Below are positions 24,603 to 36,430 of a DNA stretch of 64,000 nucleotides, piece after piece. Source of the DNA: Prostheceraeus crozeri. Taxonomy: Eukaryota; Platyhelminthes; Polycladida; Euryleptidae. Positions within the stretch are counted from its first letter, which is position 1. The number at the start of each line of letters is the position of its first letter. A model generated the notes under the pieces. The model had not been told where the DNA came from and did no database searches. It worked only from the letters and a program-made list of their open reading frames with translations. The translations under genes and the position numbers were made by a program. The stretch is from assembly GCA_907163375.1 (NCBI GenBank), contig CAJQUW010003210.1, forward strand, positions 55,698-119,697. The letters are read 5' to 3'.

Positions 24603-26724
24603 TTGTTGTCGATTTCTATGACCAGAGCTGAGAGATTTAGCAACAATTCTCTTGTGATAACTGCCCGTAACTTTGAATTTAATAGCAACACTATTCAGTT
24701 GCTGAATCGCTCAGCCAAGTTTATTCCAGTCCCTAAAGGCTGTTGTCATAAGAAAATTTTATTTGGTTTGTACGACTTTCTGAGGAAGTATAAATGGCGG
24801 AGTATTTTACATACTAATGAATGTAATAGTCATCGTTTTTACAATAAAAGCTTCCGTCAACCATCGGACAATATTGTTCCGCCTCATGTTTTGAATATTT
24901 GTGAAACTATTAAGCGCTTTGTTCATAACATTTTGCATAATTGTAAGATCTGCTTTCCTCATGATAACCTTCCGTCTTTTGAGAAACATGAACTTGACAG
25001 ACTTTCGTCTTTGAACAATGTGATAGTCACATCTGTTGACAAGTGAGGTAAATGGCTCATTGCAGATAAAAATGAATATTTGAACGAGGCTTTTCGCCAA
25101 TTAAGCCAAGACAATTTTTATCAACCTTTGTTATTGGTAAAAAGTTGAAAAATTTTCTAGACTACTTGTATAAAAGTAAGTTCATCACTAATCGTGAATT
25201 ACGTGCGCTGGAGCCTGTTCAGCAATCGAGAGACCGCCGCTTTTATCTTCTGCCTAAAATCCATAAAAATAAATGGTCTACTCCTTTTATGCCACCCGGT
25301 AGACCAAATGTTTCCGATACTTCAAGTGTCTCCAGAAATTGTGCTTCTTACATAGAATATTTTTTGTCACCAATAACTAAAAGCTTACCTAGCTACGTAC
25401 GCGACTCAAACCATGTAATTTCTTTTTTGAAGAATTTTCGCTTACAAGATGACTCTATTTTATTTACACTGGACGTAGCGTCGCTATACACTAATATTCC
25501 AACAAACGAAGGTGTCAAAGCATGTACTCAAGCTTTTTGAATTTTCCTGATGTACGCCGTCCTGATCTCACGATATTGCCAATGCTACGTTTGTTGCTAT
25601 CATCCAATGACTTCACTTTTCATGGTGAAAGATTTTTAAAGTCCACGGGACCGCCATGGGCTGCGCCTTTGGTGGTTCCTATGCTAACATTTATCTTGGA
25701 CAATTGGAGGAGCAGGTCCTTAAGTTCTCAAAAATTCCATGCTTATGGATCCGCTTCATTGATGATATTTTTGGACTGTGGAATCATTCGGAAGCAGACC
25801 TACTTACCTTTGTAAATTCTGTAAATAGCCTCGATGTAAATATTTCTGTCTCAGTGACTTTTAATTTGTACAGTATCAGATTTCTAGATTTAGAACTGTA
25901 CAGATGTAATGATTGTATTTTTCACCGTGTAGGCTTCAAACCTACAGATTCTTTTAATTTATTAAATACCGACTCATATCATCCATCACATATCTTTTCC
26001 AGTATTATTTATTCTCAATTGTACAGATTTTTAACTCTCAGTTCTACTTACCATGATTTCTGTTTGAGCAAAAAGATTGTACAAAAGAACTGGATGAAAA
26101 AAGGGTTATACACGCAGTACTATCAGAAATTGCATTCGCAAACTTTTTGCATTTACTAACCGTAGCCTCTCCTTGTGGGAACCGGGATTTTTTCCATGTA
26201 ATCCACATAAGTGTTGTAATATTTGTAAATACGCTACACCTACCTTTTCTGTACATACTTACCCCATTTTACATAGGTTGTATTGCAATAGTGTAGCCGT
26301 AATTTATCTCATTACCTGTACAAACTGCTTTAAGTCGTACGTGGGAGAAACATCGAGATGTCTTTCAATTCGTATCAGAGAACATGTATATAATATTTTA
26401 TATTGTCATCCTACTGCTGTCTCTGAACATTTCCGCACGCATTGTTCCATTGCACATTTTTCTTTTACCACATTGGAGTATTGTGTGAACACTACCAAAC
26501 GAAAGACCAAAGAAGCTAGATGGATGAAGCGGCTCAATACAATTTCACCGCACGGAATCAATAAGCTTGGTGACTACAATAATTCTATTCACTTGGTCTT
26601 ACCACATAGCGCCTGCAGCAAGCAAGCTATCCGTGTCTGTCAACAGTCAATCAAAAACTACAAAACCATTGGCAGCTACACAAACCACTCAAATCTTCGC
26701 AACTTGTTTAACACTTTTCGCTAA
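24603..26724 (+). pseudogene. Penelope-like reverse transcriptase with GIY-YIG endonuclease, broken
   Basis: Visible in order: an N-terminal region (VPKGCCHKKILFGLYDFLRK), RRFYLLPKIHKNKW, GRPNVSDTSSVSRNCASYIEYFLSPI, motif A LFTLDVASLYTNIP, motif B MGCAFGGSYANIYLG, catalytic motif C RFIDDIFGLW, IRFLDLELYR, then Cys-rich linker PCNPHKCCNICKY and endonuclease VIYLITCTNCFKSYVGETSR with IRIREH. This order is diagnostic of Penelope-like elements: the enzyme copies RNA at a nicked site made by the GIY-YIG domain. It is inactivated by a stop at 25044 and frameshifts near 25130, 25530, 25650 and 26150. The motif residues survive, so decay is moderate. Confidence 0.9.
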
Positions 26725-26766
26725 TGTATTTAATGCCTGTAAACGATTGTACTGTGCTTCAGTTTA

Positions 26767-26806
26767 TGCGATTTGATAAAGATATTACACGAAACCGGTC
26801 ATCGCA
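26767..26806 (+). ncRNA. Degenerate hammerhead-ribozyme-like motif in Penelope 3' tail
   Basis: TGCGAT (26767-26772) can pair with ATCGCA (26801-26806) as stem I. Between them lie TTGATAA (consensus CTGANGA, two changes), GAAA at 26791-26794, a self-complementary CCGG as a tiny stem III, and the TC cleavage position. Penelope-like elements are known to carry hammerheads with minimal stem III. Stem II is poorly formed here, so activity is unlikely. Confidence 0.4.
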
Positions 26807-26999
26807 CTAGTATCGGGTTTTCTGTCCTCTCTGTCGGAACTCAGTGTGCGCGGCACTAGTTGGGTTTTGGCCCAACCTTGATATCTTCAGGTATCTACAA
26901 CTTAAAGAAGAAAAAATTAGGTCGGTATCTTAAATAATCACTGAGATATCGCCGTTTACTTTTTGCACCGACTTTTGAATCACCCTGTATTTCAAATAT

Positions 27000-29900
27000 T
27001 TAGTGTTGACTAAGATATCATGGATTAATTAAAAGCAACGAAGAAGCCAGCATTCAGTAGAGATTCAGATCATAAATACAAGTCACCGTAACAATGTTCT
27101 TAAAAATATGGTGCAGTCAGCAACGGTAAATTAGGATCGAAGGTCACTGATTGAAAGCTCTACGTCAGAAAGCCGTCCAAAAGTATACTCCGATGTCGTA
27201 TTCCAGATGTTAAATATCACCATAATGGATTCAATAGTGATGTGTCTTCTTTACGATTTACTAGCGGATGGACACTATCTTTGAAAACGGCATCCGATTT
27301 TACATCCAAGTCATCTTTATACACTAAAGCACTTATTTCATCATCAAGGAATGAGGACATGCATGCGATGAAAACGAAATCGTTAATCTCTTCAGTCAAG
27401 CTGAATAAAACCAAATTAAAAAAATTCTAGCAATATTTATTTACTGATCTTGTAAAGAAAGATTTTGATAACATTTCAAATAAAGAAAATATAATTGATT
27501 TATCTTTCGACGCACAGATGATTTGTTTTCACTCTTCCAAAATATATTTCGGCGAACCGCCCTTCTGAATATGATTTCTAATTTACACTAAAGCCTTTCC
27601 TGGGTCAACTACATGTGATTAGCTAAATGATGTTCACGATAAATGGAATGCAACATGCTCGATATATTTTTCGCTACATGTAGAAAAATGAATACGGTGT
27701 TTATGCATAAACGATTTTAATCTTCTACATCTTCAGAAGATAACATTTTTTCATAGAAATTAAAAAGGAATTCTTTATTTCACCAAATGCATTTATCATT
27801 GGTACTTCTCAATGACTGCACTAACCCATGTTCTGCTGGAGAAAACGTTTCCCTATGCTGAACGGGGTGAAATTTGACTTTTTCTGCAGGATTGGATGCA
27901 TTCTGTACTTTGAGTAATAATTCATGCCAAAGTAATAAATCTTGAGCAAATAATAAATCTACTACAGTTTGGCCGCAGATGCAGTTTGAATTTACAGTTC
28001 ACAGCTTGATACAGTTTAAATTAGTTCTAATTTTTTGTAAATGTGCAAAAGTCACCCAATATCAGAACTGGTATTCTCAATCGATCTTCATTTCAAAAAT
28101 CTTCTATCCACAAATTACTTAATGACCTAATGACAAACAACTTAAGCATTTCCTTTATCAAGAGGCTTTCCCAAATCACGCTGGCAAGATGACATGCATG
28201 TTTTCTGACTAGTTTGCTTCAATACCTAGTTTATTATTAAAAGAAAGCACATGTACAGAAGATCAAGTTTCACACAAGCGCTGTCGATCATTGTTAGTCA
28301 TATTTACAGATCACTTTCTGTTAACTTCCATATATATATTGTTCGATTCGTTGTGTTGTGAATTTCTATGACGTCAGGTTTTCATGTTAACGCTGTCAAT
28401 TGGCATTACACTAATCCCTATCTCAATTCGGTGTGCGCTAATTTGTAGAGAAAGCCTAGTTCTGGACATTTCACCCTGTCTCTCAACGAGCTTTTTTGAT
28501 AAATGTTTGATTCACTCAAGCAGAACTTTAGTTTCTTGAGGTATAAGATAGTCTACATGTGACTTTCTGAATGCATTTGACCGAAGGAAGATTTCTTTTC
28601 TTGTCATTTGAATTCCGTCAAATGTACATAAGATAATCATTCCAGAGTTACTCGTCATCTTTTGTGTATCAATCTACAGCGTTGTTGATAGGCATTCAAT
28701 TTGCAAGTTACAAATGGTGATTTTTCTCTTATCTTCGCGATTAAGTCAGAAAGCTACGTAGCATCAGAAATAGGATCTCTGTGGTGCTAGGAACTTCAGA
28801 ATTAAATGTTCTATATTCATTGAGTATTTCATTTCAGCAACTTTTTATGCTATTTTGACAAATCTGTAGATTGGAACAATATTTTTAATTCTTATATTGA
28901 ATATATTTATACACCAGTTACTATAACACTGATATAAGTAGTAAAGATTCATTGCAAAAATGTAAATAAAAAAATCATAAAGTCACATTTTTTAATGTGA
29001 ATGATATTTGATTTCTGTAGGCACAATATTATTCAATGCAATATGCGGAGCTCTGCAAAATGATCACTTCACTTCATACGTGGCAATGCGCCCATTTCTC
29101 ATGTACGCCTAAATACACATGCAATTTTAAGTTCAACAATATTCAATTAAGTATACCGGTATTTTTATCACCACTGGCATTGAGAATCTGTGTGATATTA
29201 GCAAGTTGTGCTTGAATAAAAATAATTCGAAGATTTTGTTGTGTAAGAAAATTCAAAAAAAGGAGGGAAATTGATCTAGGTTGATTGCTCCGGTGGTGAA
29301 CAAAATGGAAGTTCTTGGCGCAATAATAAGACAGGTAACAGACGTCCATATGTTCTTAGAAAACTGAAATGTTTCATCATTAATTAGTGATGTTCACCAG
29401 GAGCTGATCTGATGTGTGTTGAAGCGTACATCACCAGCCTTCAGTAATCTACCAGTGAAGTTAGATGACAAAATTCAAAGGAAACACCTGTACCTACTGC
29501 TTCCATTACTCACCCACCATTAACTCAACCTGTCGCAGATTTTCTGTGTTCCTCTGAGAACTAAGTCACCCGACTTCCATTCTGTGATTTTTAGTTTTGC
29601 CGAATTTTTAAGCTTTCATCCTAAATTAGTAGTCGGATTTGACTCGCTGAAACTTCAACCGTTCCACCTATTTTGGCAACATCTCGTACCTATTTCAGCA
29701 CTGTTTTCTACGGTGAGAATTCTGCTTCCTCTCTCGCAAGCATTTTACATGCTACTTTCCAACGAAACATCTTGATATTCAGCACGAATACGGTAAATAT
29801 AAGCATGAGTCTCAATCGTGATCATCTGCTATACCAACGACATCGAGCAGAGTGTCGGTGTTGGAAATTCAAGTGCCACATTTCAAGAATTTTACCTGTG

Positions 29901-30430
29901 TTACATCTCGGTAGCCATTTTGATGTCTTTTCCTAATCAATTGAAATCCCTTGGTCTTTGCAACTGTCTTATGAAGGAAGCCCAGCGATCTTCAATTTTA
30001 GTTGTGTTTTATAAGCATGAGTCCATGAATCCTACTGCAATCAATGTCTATATCATACACATCGAATAGAGCAATGGATGATCAAATGTTATGGAAGTTA
30101 TTTATTGAGGTAAGGCAGCAGAAATGCTGATATACAAGACGATGGAGCAATTAAAGACATAAGCACATGTGTGAACAGTACGAAAGTAGTGTGCGCTGTA
30201 AAACACAGGGATCAGATATCTCGCACAATGAGAGGGGGATGCTATTCCAAAGAGGGGTCGCAGATGGTACGAATGATCTTTCATATTGTTACCATGATCG
30301 AGGACCAACAGAACAACAAACATTAGGTCATGTGGTTATGAAGCAAGTCTTGATGAGCGTGGATATGAAATATGCTCAAGTTCGATGGACCCTAGAATCA
30401 GCTGAGATGACAGACCGTACACAATCCGAT
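27000..30430. other. No gene recognised
   Basis: This is AT-rich DNA without recognised coding motifs. Short frames at 27217-27430, 29584-30069 and 30167-30442 have no family resemblance. A short inverted pair (GTGATGT near 29389, ACATCAC near 29429) is too weak to call. Confidence 0.45.
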
Positions 30431-30434
30431 GAAA

Positions 30435-31171
30435 AAATTTAATTCGTGATTGATATTATACGACGAAAAGACAATATAGCATATAGTAAAAATCATGTTG
30501 ACCTCCAATAGAGACAACGAATTGGCGTTGAAGGCGATCGATCTTCTCACTAAATATCTGATTAATTGGCGTAATAATTGGAGAACCATACTCCTAACCT
30601 GAACGGATGACTGTTTTATAAATGTGGAGCTTAGCACGCATTGAAGGCTTGTATCCACTTAGCCATAAAATGCTCAGTTTCATAGAAGCCTGTTTCAGTA
30701 TATTGATGATGTGAGGTGACCATGACAGATCAGAGGAAATGCAAAATCCGAGAATATTGATAACACATTTGGAAGTAAGTGTACTGCCTTGAAATGCCAT
30801 AGAATGCTCAGCAAAGCGTCTGTTTCGGCGTCTAGTGACCAAATGCTGAGATTTAGATGAGGAAAATTCTATCTGCCAAAATGAATCCCACTAAGAAACT
30901 GTCACAAGAGTATTATGAACTTTGAAAGGGCATTTATAGAATATACAGCTATATCGTCACCAAAGAATAGTAAATTGCAATCAGATACAACGTGAGGGAC
31001 ATCATTCATGAATAGTAAAAATAGAATTGGCCCGAAGACGTTTCCCTGAGGCACACCAGAAGATAATGTGCCAAGAGATGAGAATGCACCATTGACCACT
31101 ACACTGACTACTTTCGAAGTTAAACTTTGATCCATTTTTATAGCTTTACAGTTAAACCATATGCCTGACAC
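30435..31171 (-). pseudogene. LINE (CR1/jockey-type) reverse transcriptase remains
   Basis: Reading on the minus strand from 31171: WFNCKAIKMDQ, then the RT signature SGVPQGNVFGPILFLLFMND, then the catalytic motif decayed to FFGDDIAVYS. After a frameshift near 30900 come LGFCISSDLSWSPHI and a C-terminal connection, LHIYKTVIRSG, leading to EYGSPIIT in another frame. These are the RT and post-RT regions of a non-LTR retrotransposon. The endonuclease and ORF1 are absent and several stops are present. The clade is assigned only loosely. Confidence 0.8.
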
Positions 31172-31179
31172 GTTGATAT

Positions 31180-32785
31180 CAAACCGTTATGCCAGACTAC
31201 AAAGACCGTTATGCCAGGTCCAAAGAAGCAGCGTGGATTGGATCTGATTGCTCGAGTGATAAGCTGCAGTCATTCATCAAGAGAAAAAAAGTACTACTTA
31301 TTGAAATTTCAAACAGTAATGGCATATTTAGTAGCTACTTTGTGCCATCTCCAAATCCTTTGGGTATCTGTAAAATGTCCTTCTTTTCTAGATAATCACA
31401 TTTGAAGGCACTTAGAACCGAAGATGATCCCTTCACAGATATATTTAAATGACTAGCGTTGGAGGAGAGTCTTTCACATTTCATATACGCATATTAGAGT
31501 TACATTTTTGCCAGAACTGTGGAGTCGGAGGTGCTCGGAGCGAAGGTGGTGGTGGTGGCTGTTGGAATAGCCGACTTTTCTGCCCGGCTCCAGACGCACA
31601 AATCCATCTCATCAATCTCATATTGTGTCTATAAGTACGTTCTTAGCATACTCATTGAGGTAGGCATTGTAAACAGCAATCATTACGAGAATTATATACA
31701 GTAGTTATTAAATTTTGAAGCGATATTGAAATTACGAAAATCATGATAATGCCATCAATAGAAGAAAGAGTATGAGCAAGAAACAATTTTTTCTCTGCGT
31801 TTTTTTACCATTATAAACACATGCACATGATTGCAGTTTTTCTATTATTTCTTAAAATGTAGCTACTTAACTGATATGACCATCATGATCAATATTAACA
31901 TCATTGATAAGTGCAGATAAGTGCAGACAACCGACAACATTCATCTACCACTTCGTCTTCCTAGCGAGATATCAAACCAGAGTCGAAGTCATTGGGTTTC
32001 ATTCGTTCACATGATAATGTCCAGAATCTCTGCTGTCCATTTCGCTTTAAAATTCACCTGTTCAAGTAAATCATCAACAGGAAAGAGATTTCCAAACCTC
32101 CAAATAATGGCTAGTTGTGGAAATTTATGTCAAGTTTCTTTGAAATTGAATTTCCTTGTAGAGAAAAAATGATGGTTGCTGTCTTCGCATTAATTCGGGG
32201 CTTGATACTTTGAATCGTGCAGTGGGGACATTAAATCTCGACTTGGATTCAAAAAGAAAGTGTAGTTTTGGTTTTTATAGCGACATTCCTCGATTTCATT
32301 CCACTTTAGAAACATCTTGTCAAGAGGATTCCAAACTTTTTGATGACCTCTTCATTTGATTTATCACCAATGCATAGGATTCACCAAATTCGATAATCTT
32401 CCATTTTGACACGATTCCAAGTTTCCACGAAATTCACAACATTTACAGATTGTTTCATTTTTCTCTCACTGTTAACTGCACACTGCTAATTGGCAATTCA
32501 ACAGACAAATCACTATTTTGACTGATGCTGTAAATTGCTGGATACGAAAATTACATGCTAATTAGTAGCAAATTCACAAGCAAATTGAAACTAGCAATTT
32601 ATGCAAGAATCTGGTGTCTTTACAGATATGTGATATGTTTTTCAAACGAACATTTACAATGCACGATTTACAATGTAAGCGTCAACAGACAAATATCCTG
32701 TTTTTCAGACAACTTTTGTCTGATCGCGGAGACTAATTAGCATATTATACGTTTACCTGCATGTTATGCTACCTATAAATAGCAT
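31180..32785. other. No gene recognised
   Basis: There is a short G-rich patch with GGTGGTGGTGG near 31548. The rest is AT-rich, without coding motifs or clear repeats. Confidence 0.45.
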
Positions 32786-32789
32786 TTAA

Positions 32790-33744
32790 CCCTCAGAGAC
32801 CTGAGGGGGGTCCAGTGGACCCCGGAGCCACATTTTTCTATTTCATTTTTTACGCTGACGATATATCAACCACTCAAGCCCATACAAAATCATCATTTCT
32901 GACAGTGAATCTGCATGTGTTATTTCATTTCAATTGAATCAGTAGAAGTATGCCAGATAGGCCAAGGGGGTCCACTGGACCCCCTCAGGTCTCAGAGGGT
33001 GTAGAAATTCCATCACAAAATTTTTGTAATTAGATGAAAAATGATTTCGAACATGTCCACGATGGTGTATAAAGAGTGAAAGTCATTTATTCATTTCACT
33101 ATTAGATGTGCAATGTGTTGGAAGATCGCAAAATGTGAATATTTTGCCTTCGCACATGATCTCGCGTGACTGGTTGGCCTATATGAACAACTCGACATAA
33201 ATCGATGTCCGAAATGAAAGCTATCATTATATTCATAGTTGAGCACCAAAAACTGATTGATGACAAACTTTTCGCAGCAGTAATGATAAGTTTGAGATCT
33301 CCACAGCTGTTTTTGGTTCTAGAAGTACAGCAATTTTGACTCATTTTAGGTCTATTTCTGATAGCTTTGGATAAATTTGAAGGAATGTACAAATGGAAAG
33401 GATTAGCTGCATGAATTAAATCAATTTCATCAAAATCAACTATCTGAGGCTTTATGGTGACACAAAATATCGTAAAGCCGCCTCCTAGTACAAATGATGC
33501 TGTACTAAATGTGGTTGACTTACAAAAACACCATATTTTCGCACGTGTTTACTAAGAAGGCTGAAAGTCACTCAAGGGATTCGTTAAAACGACCTGCTAC
33601 ACGCAAACATCATTGTTTTACTTAAATTCAACTTTCCTGATGTTTTGATATCGATTTAAGCAGGTAAACCAGGAATATGTTAAAGGGGTCCACTGGATAC
33701 ACCTCAGGTTTCAGAGGGTGTGAAAAAGCTCAGGTCTCTGAGGG
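32790..33744. mobile_element. piggyBac-like MITE 2 (955 bp)
   Basis: Flanking TTAA occurs at 32786-32789 and 33745-33748. The ends are CCCTCAGAGACCTGAG and its inverse CTCAGGTCTCTGAGGG. The palindrome GGGGTCCAGTGGACCCC is at 32807-32823, a second perfect one (GGGGTCCACTGGACCCC) is at 32967-32983 followed by CTCAGGTCTCAGAGGG, and a partial one is at 33685. It has no transposase. Layout matches the MITE at 23392 and the piggyBac at 36431, although the sequences differ. Confidence 0.9.
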
Positions 33745-34275
33745 TTAAAGTTTAATCAAATTTGGATGGTATTCCTGATCAATTTAATTCTATGTAAATG
33801 CAAATGCATCGAACAAGTACACTGTTAACCGCGCACTACCTACCACATGCGAATACATACGAAGGAAGTCAATATTCGTTTGCAAAACATACCAAAACTC
33901 CAAAAATACACGAGAATCTCGTATCAATTGCTGGCTTCGAATTGTATGTGAATTTGATATCAATCTGCATGAAATTTTCGTGATCTTTGGCTTTTTGCTG
34001 CTACTTCTGAGCAGACGGTTTTCAGTGCCCATTGTCTGTGGCAATTGTCTGTTTAATATGACTGATTTTAAGAAAGTAGACAGTTCTGTCCATCATTTTG
34101 TCTGTTACCTGCTTGTTCTGAAACAAGTCTGTTGAAAACGGCTGTTTTGGCTTTTATTTGCGGCTGTGCACAGGTGATAGCGATCAATCCCGGATCCGAA
34201 GGTAATTGGGCTCTCTGTCACATATTTGTTGTCGTGCTTGTAGAACTAATTCATCTGATGTGTGCTATTGCACAC
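33745..34275 (+). repeat. Local duplication copy A (MITE family C plus flank)
   Basis: 33749-33985 parallels 35590-35925 (GGTATTCCTGATCAATTTAA, GAGAATCTCGTATCAATTGC) and 39560-39790. The following part, 34076-34275, parallels 39840-40030 (CATTTTGTCTGTT, CTGCTTGTTCTGA, TTGTAGAACTAAT). The order is conserved, so a compound unit was duplicated rather than two independent elements. Confidence 0.55.
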
Positions 34276-34476
34276 TGTAAATCGCACGCTACCAAACTGA
34301 TCAAATGCTTGCTACCAAATGCTATATTTCTTTTCATTTGGTATCGTTTTTTGCTGCTTGGCAGCACCTATGTGGTGCCTACCAGATGCTTTTCTTCCCT
34401 ATAACCGCATGAGTATGTTGATAAAGCATAATTAACTGTAGATCAAATAATTTTCATAATATTGTATCATGAATGA

Positions 34477-35247
34477 TACCTAATTTCTACCAGGAGAAGA
34501 CGTGAAATCAATGCTATCTATAATTGTTTATATATATATAACCAACTGCTCACTCTTGGATATCCACAGCCTTTAATAAGTGATGCAATATCCAGAGCTG
34601 AAAACAAAATTACTAGCAATAAGAACGAGCAACATTCGCACTTACTTGCTCCTTTTGTTACTACATTCAACCCGAATAATCCTGTGATCTTCCAGAATAT
34701 TGTCAATCCTATATTTAATAGTTTGAAAGTGACGTCGACTTTTAAAAATTATAGAATAAGACGTTCATACCGTCAGCCTCATTCATTACTACATCAACTT
34801 AGAAATAACAACAGGAAAACTTTGATCGGTGTTACAAAGTGTGGAGACAGTAGATGTGAATGCTGCAATTGTTTAATAGAGGGCACAACTTTATTTTATA
34901 AGATAAATGGAGAATTGAAATCTTTCGAAATTAGATCAAATATGAATTGTAACACAAAGGATCTCATATATGCTATGAAGTGTGGGGGTTGTGGAGAGCT
35001 TTATGTGGGGCAAACAGGAGATATTTTTCGTTCTAGAGTAAGGGTGCATAGACAACAGGTTAGAGAAAATAAATATGCCATTTTACACGCCAGCAAACAC
35101 ATATCTGCATGTGCAAAAAATGAAGATCCCCCATTCTGGATTATGCCAATATACAAATTACCGAATGGAAGTGACAGAGGCATGAGAGAAGTAAAAGAAA
35201 AAATGTGTATAAATATCTTAAAACCAAAATTAAATGTAAATCATTAA
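34477..35247 (+). pseudogene. Penelope-like element C-terminal fragment with uninterrupted GIY-YIG endonuclease
   Basis: The frame is open for about 256 codons from the stop at 34474 to TAA after LNVNH. It begins in the post-RT region (NQLLTLGYPQPLISDAISRA), continues through VIFQNIVNPIFN and the Cys-rich linker KCGDSRCECCNC, and ends in the GIY-YIG nuclease (DLIYAMKCGGCGELYVGQTG, FRSRVRVHRQQV, then KHISAC). The RT itself is absent: a 5'-truncated retroelement insertion. The endonuclease part looks undamaged, unlike the copy at 24.6 kb, and its sequence differs enough to be another subfamily. A GTG or an internal ATG would be needed to start it, so expression is doubtful. Confidence 0.85.
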
Positions 35248-35405
35248 GTGAGTAACATGCACCAGTACCATAGAATCTCACTGTCCTCATCCCGAAAAAT
35301 CTATGATTTCCTTTTCCATTTCAGTACATATGATTAGTGTCACATATCTATTATGTTATGTTGATCATTTGCATGCTTCAGTTCGAATTTTTGTAGTATA
35401 ATTCA

Positions 35406-35452
35406 GTTGCCTGTGAGAAGCCTGGAACACAGGTGAAACTGGTCTGGGCAAC
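35406..35452 (+). ncRNA. Hammerhead-ribozyme-like motif downstream of the Penelope fragment
   Basis: GTTGCC (35406-35411) pairs with GGCAAC (35447-35452) as stem I. CTGTGA follows (consensus CTGANGA, one base short). CCTG/CAGG around a GAACA loop makes stem II, then GAAA (35435-35438), CTGG as a minimal stem III, and TC at the cleavage position. It lies about 160 bases past the endonuclease stop, the same relative place as the motif at 26767. Confidence 0.5.
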
Positions 35453-35526
35453 AAAATTGTGCTTTTTCTTTTTGCCTTCTGCGTGGGTTACTATTTGTCG
35501 TATTAATTTCCATTTTTTCATTTCAC

Positions 35527-35531
<5 letters not shown>

Positions 35532-35568
<37 letters not shown>
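35532..35568. repeat. (AT)n microsatellite
   Basis: Uninterrupted AT dinucleotides, about 18 units, immediately after the Penelope 3' tail. Confidence 0.95.
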
Positions 35569-35572
<4 letters not shown>

Positions 35573-35589
35573 CGATAATTACAGATGGT

Positions 35590-35925
35590 TTTTAAACTTT
35601 TATCAAAGTTGGATGCTATTCCTGATCAATTTAATTTCATACAAATGCAATACATGACACAAGTACATTGTAAACCGCTTACTACCTAGCACATACGAAG
35701 GATGTCTGCCAAAATAATTTTGGTATGTTGTTTTTCATCAGCCAAAGAGAGAGAGAGAGAATTGTTGGTAACGCTACACACCAAACTGATGCAAGCATAA
35801 ACGAAAGATAGTCATGTTTCGCATGGAAAATATACCAAATCTTTGAAAATGTCCGAGAATCTCGTATCAATTGCTAGTTTAAAATTGCATGTGCCATTGA
35901 TATCAATTAGCACGTTTTTTGCTTG
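35590..35925 (+). repeat. MITE family C, copy 2
   Basis: It shares GATCAATTTAATT, TACCTAGCACATACGAAGGATG and GAGAATCTCGTATCAATTGC with 33749-33985, and a (GA)n tract lies inside. The end word is (A)CATTGTAAACC, a variant of the ACACTGTAAA terminus of this family. Confidence 0.55.
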
Positions 35926-36224
35926 TTTTTGATATCAATTTGCACGATAGAGTCATGGCTGTATCAGCTCTTGATATTTGACATCTATCGATGACATATA
36001 TATTCATTCAGTTTTTAAAACAATCTTTACAAATTTTAATGGATTCCACAAAGTCGCCGTTATCAGTGCGAAGAAACGCTTGCGTGACATCAGACCTATC
36101 CTTTAATGAACACATGGGAGTGAGAGAGGACATCTTTAGACGTATCTAAATAATATTCGTGGATTTTACTTTTGATGCGCTTCAGAGACAATATTTTTTT
36201 AATGAATATTGGGTCTATTTACTA

Positions 36225-36426
36225 CACTGTAAATCGCTCAATACCAATCACATACGAAGGATGCATGTATACATGTATACATACATGTACATGTGTGTAT
36301 ACATGTACATGTATGTATTTTGGTATACATGTATTTCTGTATTCTCTTGGTATATATTTGTATGCCTTTCGCATGTTATGTCAAATGTGTGTATGCTTTA
36401 CATACTAAAGCCATACCAGCACAATG
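36225..36426 (+). repeat. MITE family C, copy 3, with palindromic TACATGTA tract
   Basis: It starts TACACTGTAAATCGCTCAAT and shares CACATACGAAGGATG with other copies. A run of overlapping palindromes (ATGTATACATGTATAC and variants) fills 36260-36330. The piggyBac at 36431 sits immediately downstream, apparently inserted in or beside this copy. Confidence 0.5.
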
Positions 36427-36430
36427 TTAA

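Larger units (their letters stand above)
22348..26896 (+). mobile_element. Penelope-like retroelement, 5'-truncated, inserted in the mariner
   Basis: The boundaries come from the broken right repeat of the host mariner. The first reading frame is open right up to the left junction (EEIDEAVALIFDNQLIMDED), so the copy is truncated within its first ORF. Order: ORF1 remains, piggyBac MITE, spacer, reverse transcriptase, zinc-knuckle-like linker, GIY-YIG endonuclease, structured 3' tail. No clear target duplication was seen; Penelope-like elements often make irregular ones. Confidence 0.85.
21046..26987 (+). mobile_element. Mariner-type element with long terminal repeats, split by a nested retroelement
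   Basis: The ends are CAGGGTGATTCAAAAGTCGG and its inverse, each bordered by TA (21044-21045, 26988-26989). The inverted repeats run about 145 bases, but the right one is interrupted. Its inner half is at about 22230-22347 (CAAATAGATTATCAAATCCC, then ATTCCTTT) and its outer half at 26897-26987 (ACAACTTAAAGAAG onwards). The uninterrupted left repeat, read in reverse, spans this join except for one base. Removing 22348-26896 restores a compact element of about 1.4 kb. Confidence 0.9.

Noticed and set aside
36260-36330. Run of short TACATGTA-type repeats that could suggest a CRISPR-like array
   Set aside because: The units are overlapping palindromic microsatellite words with no spacers, in animal DNA.
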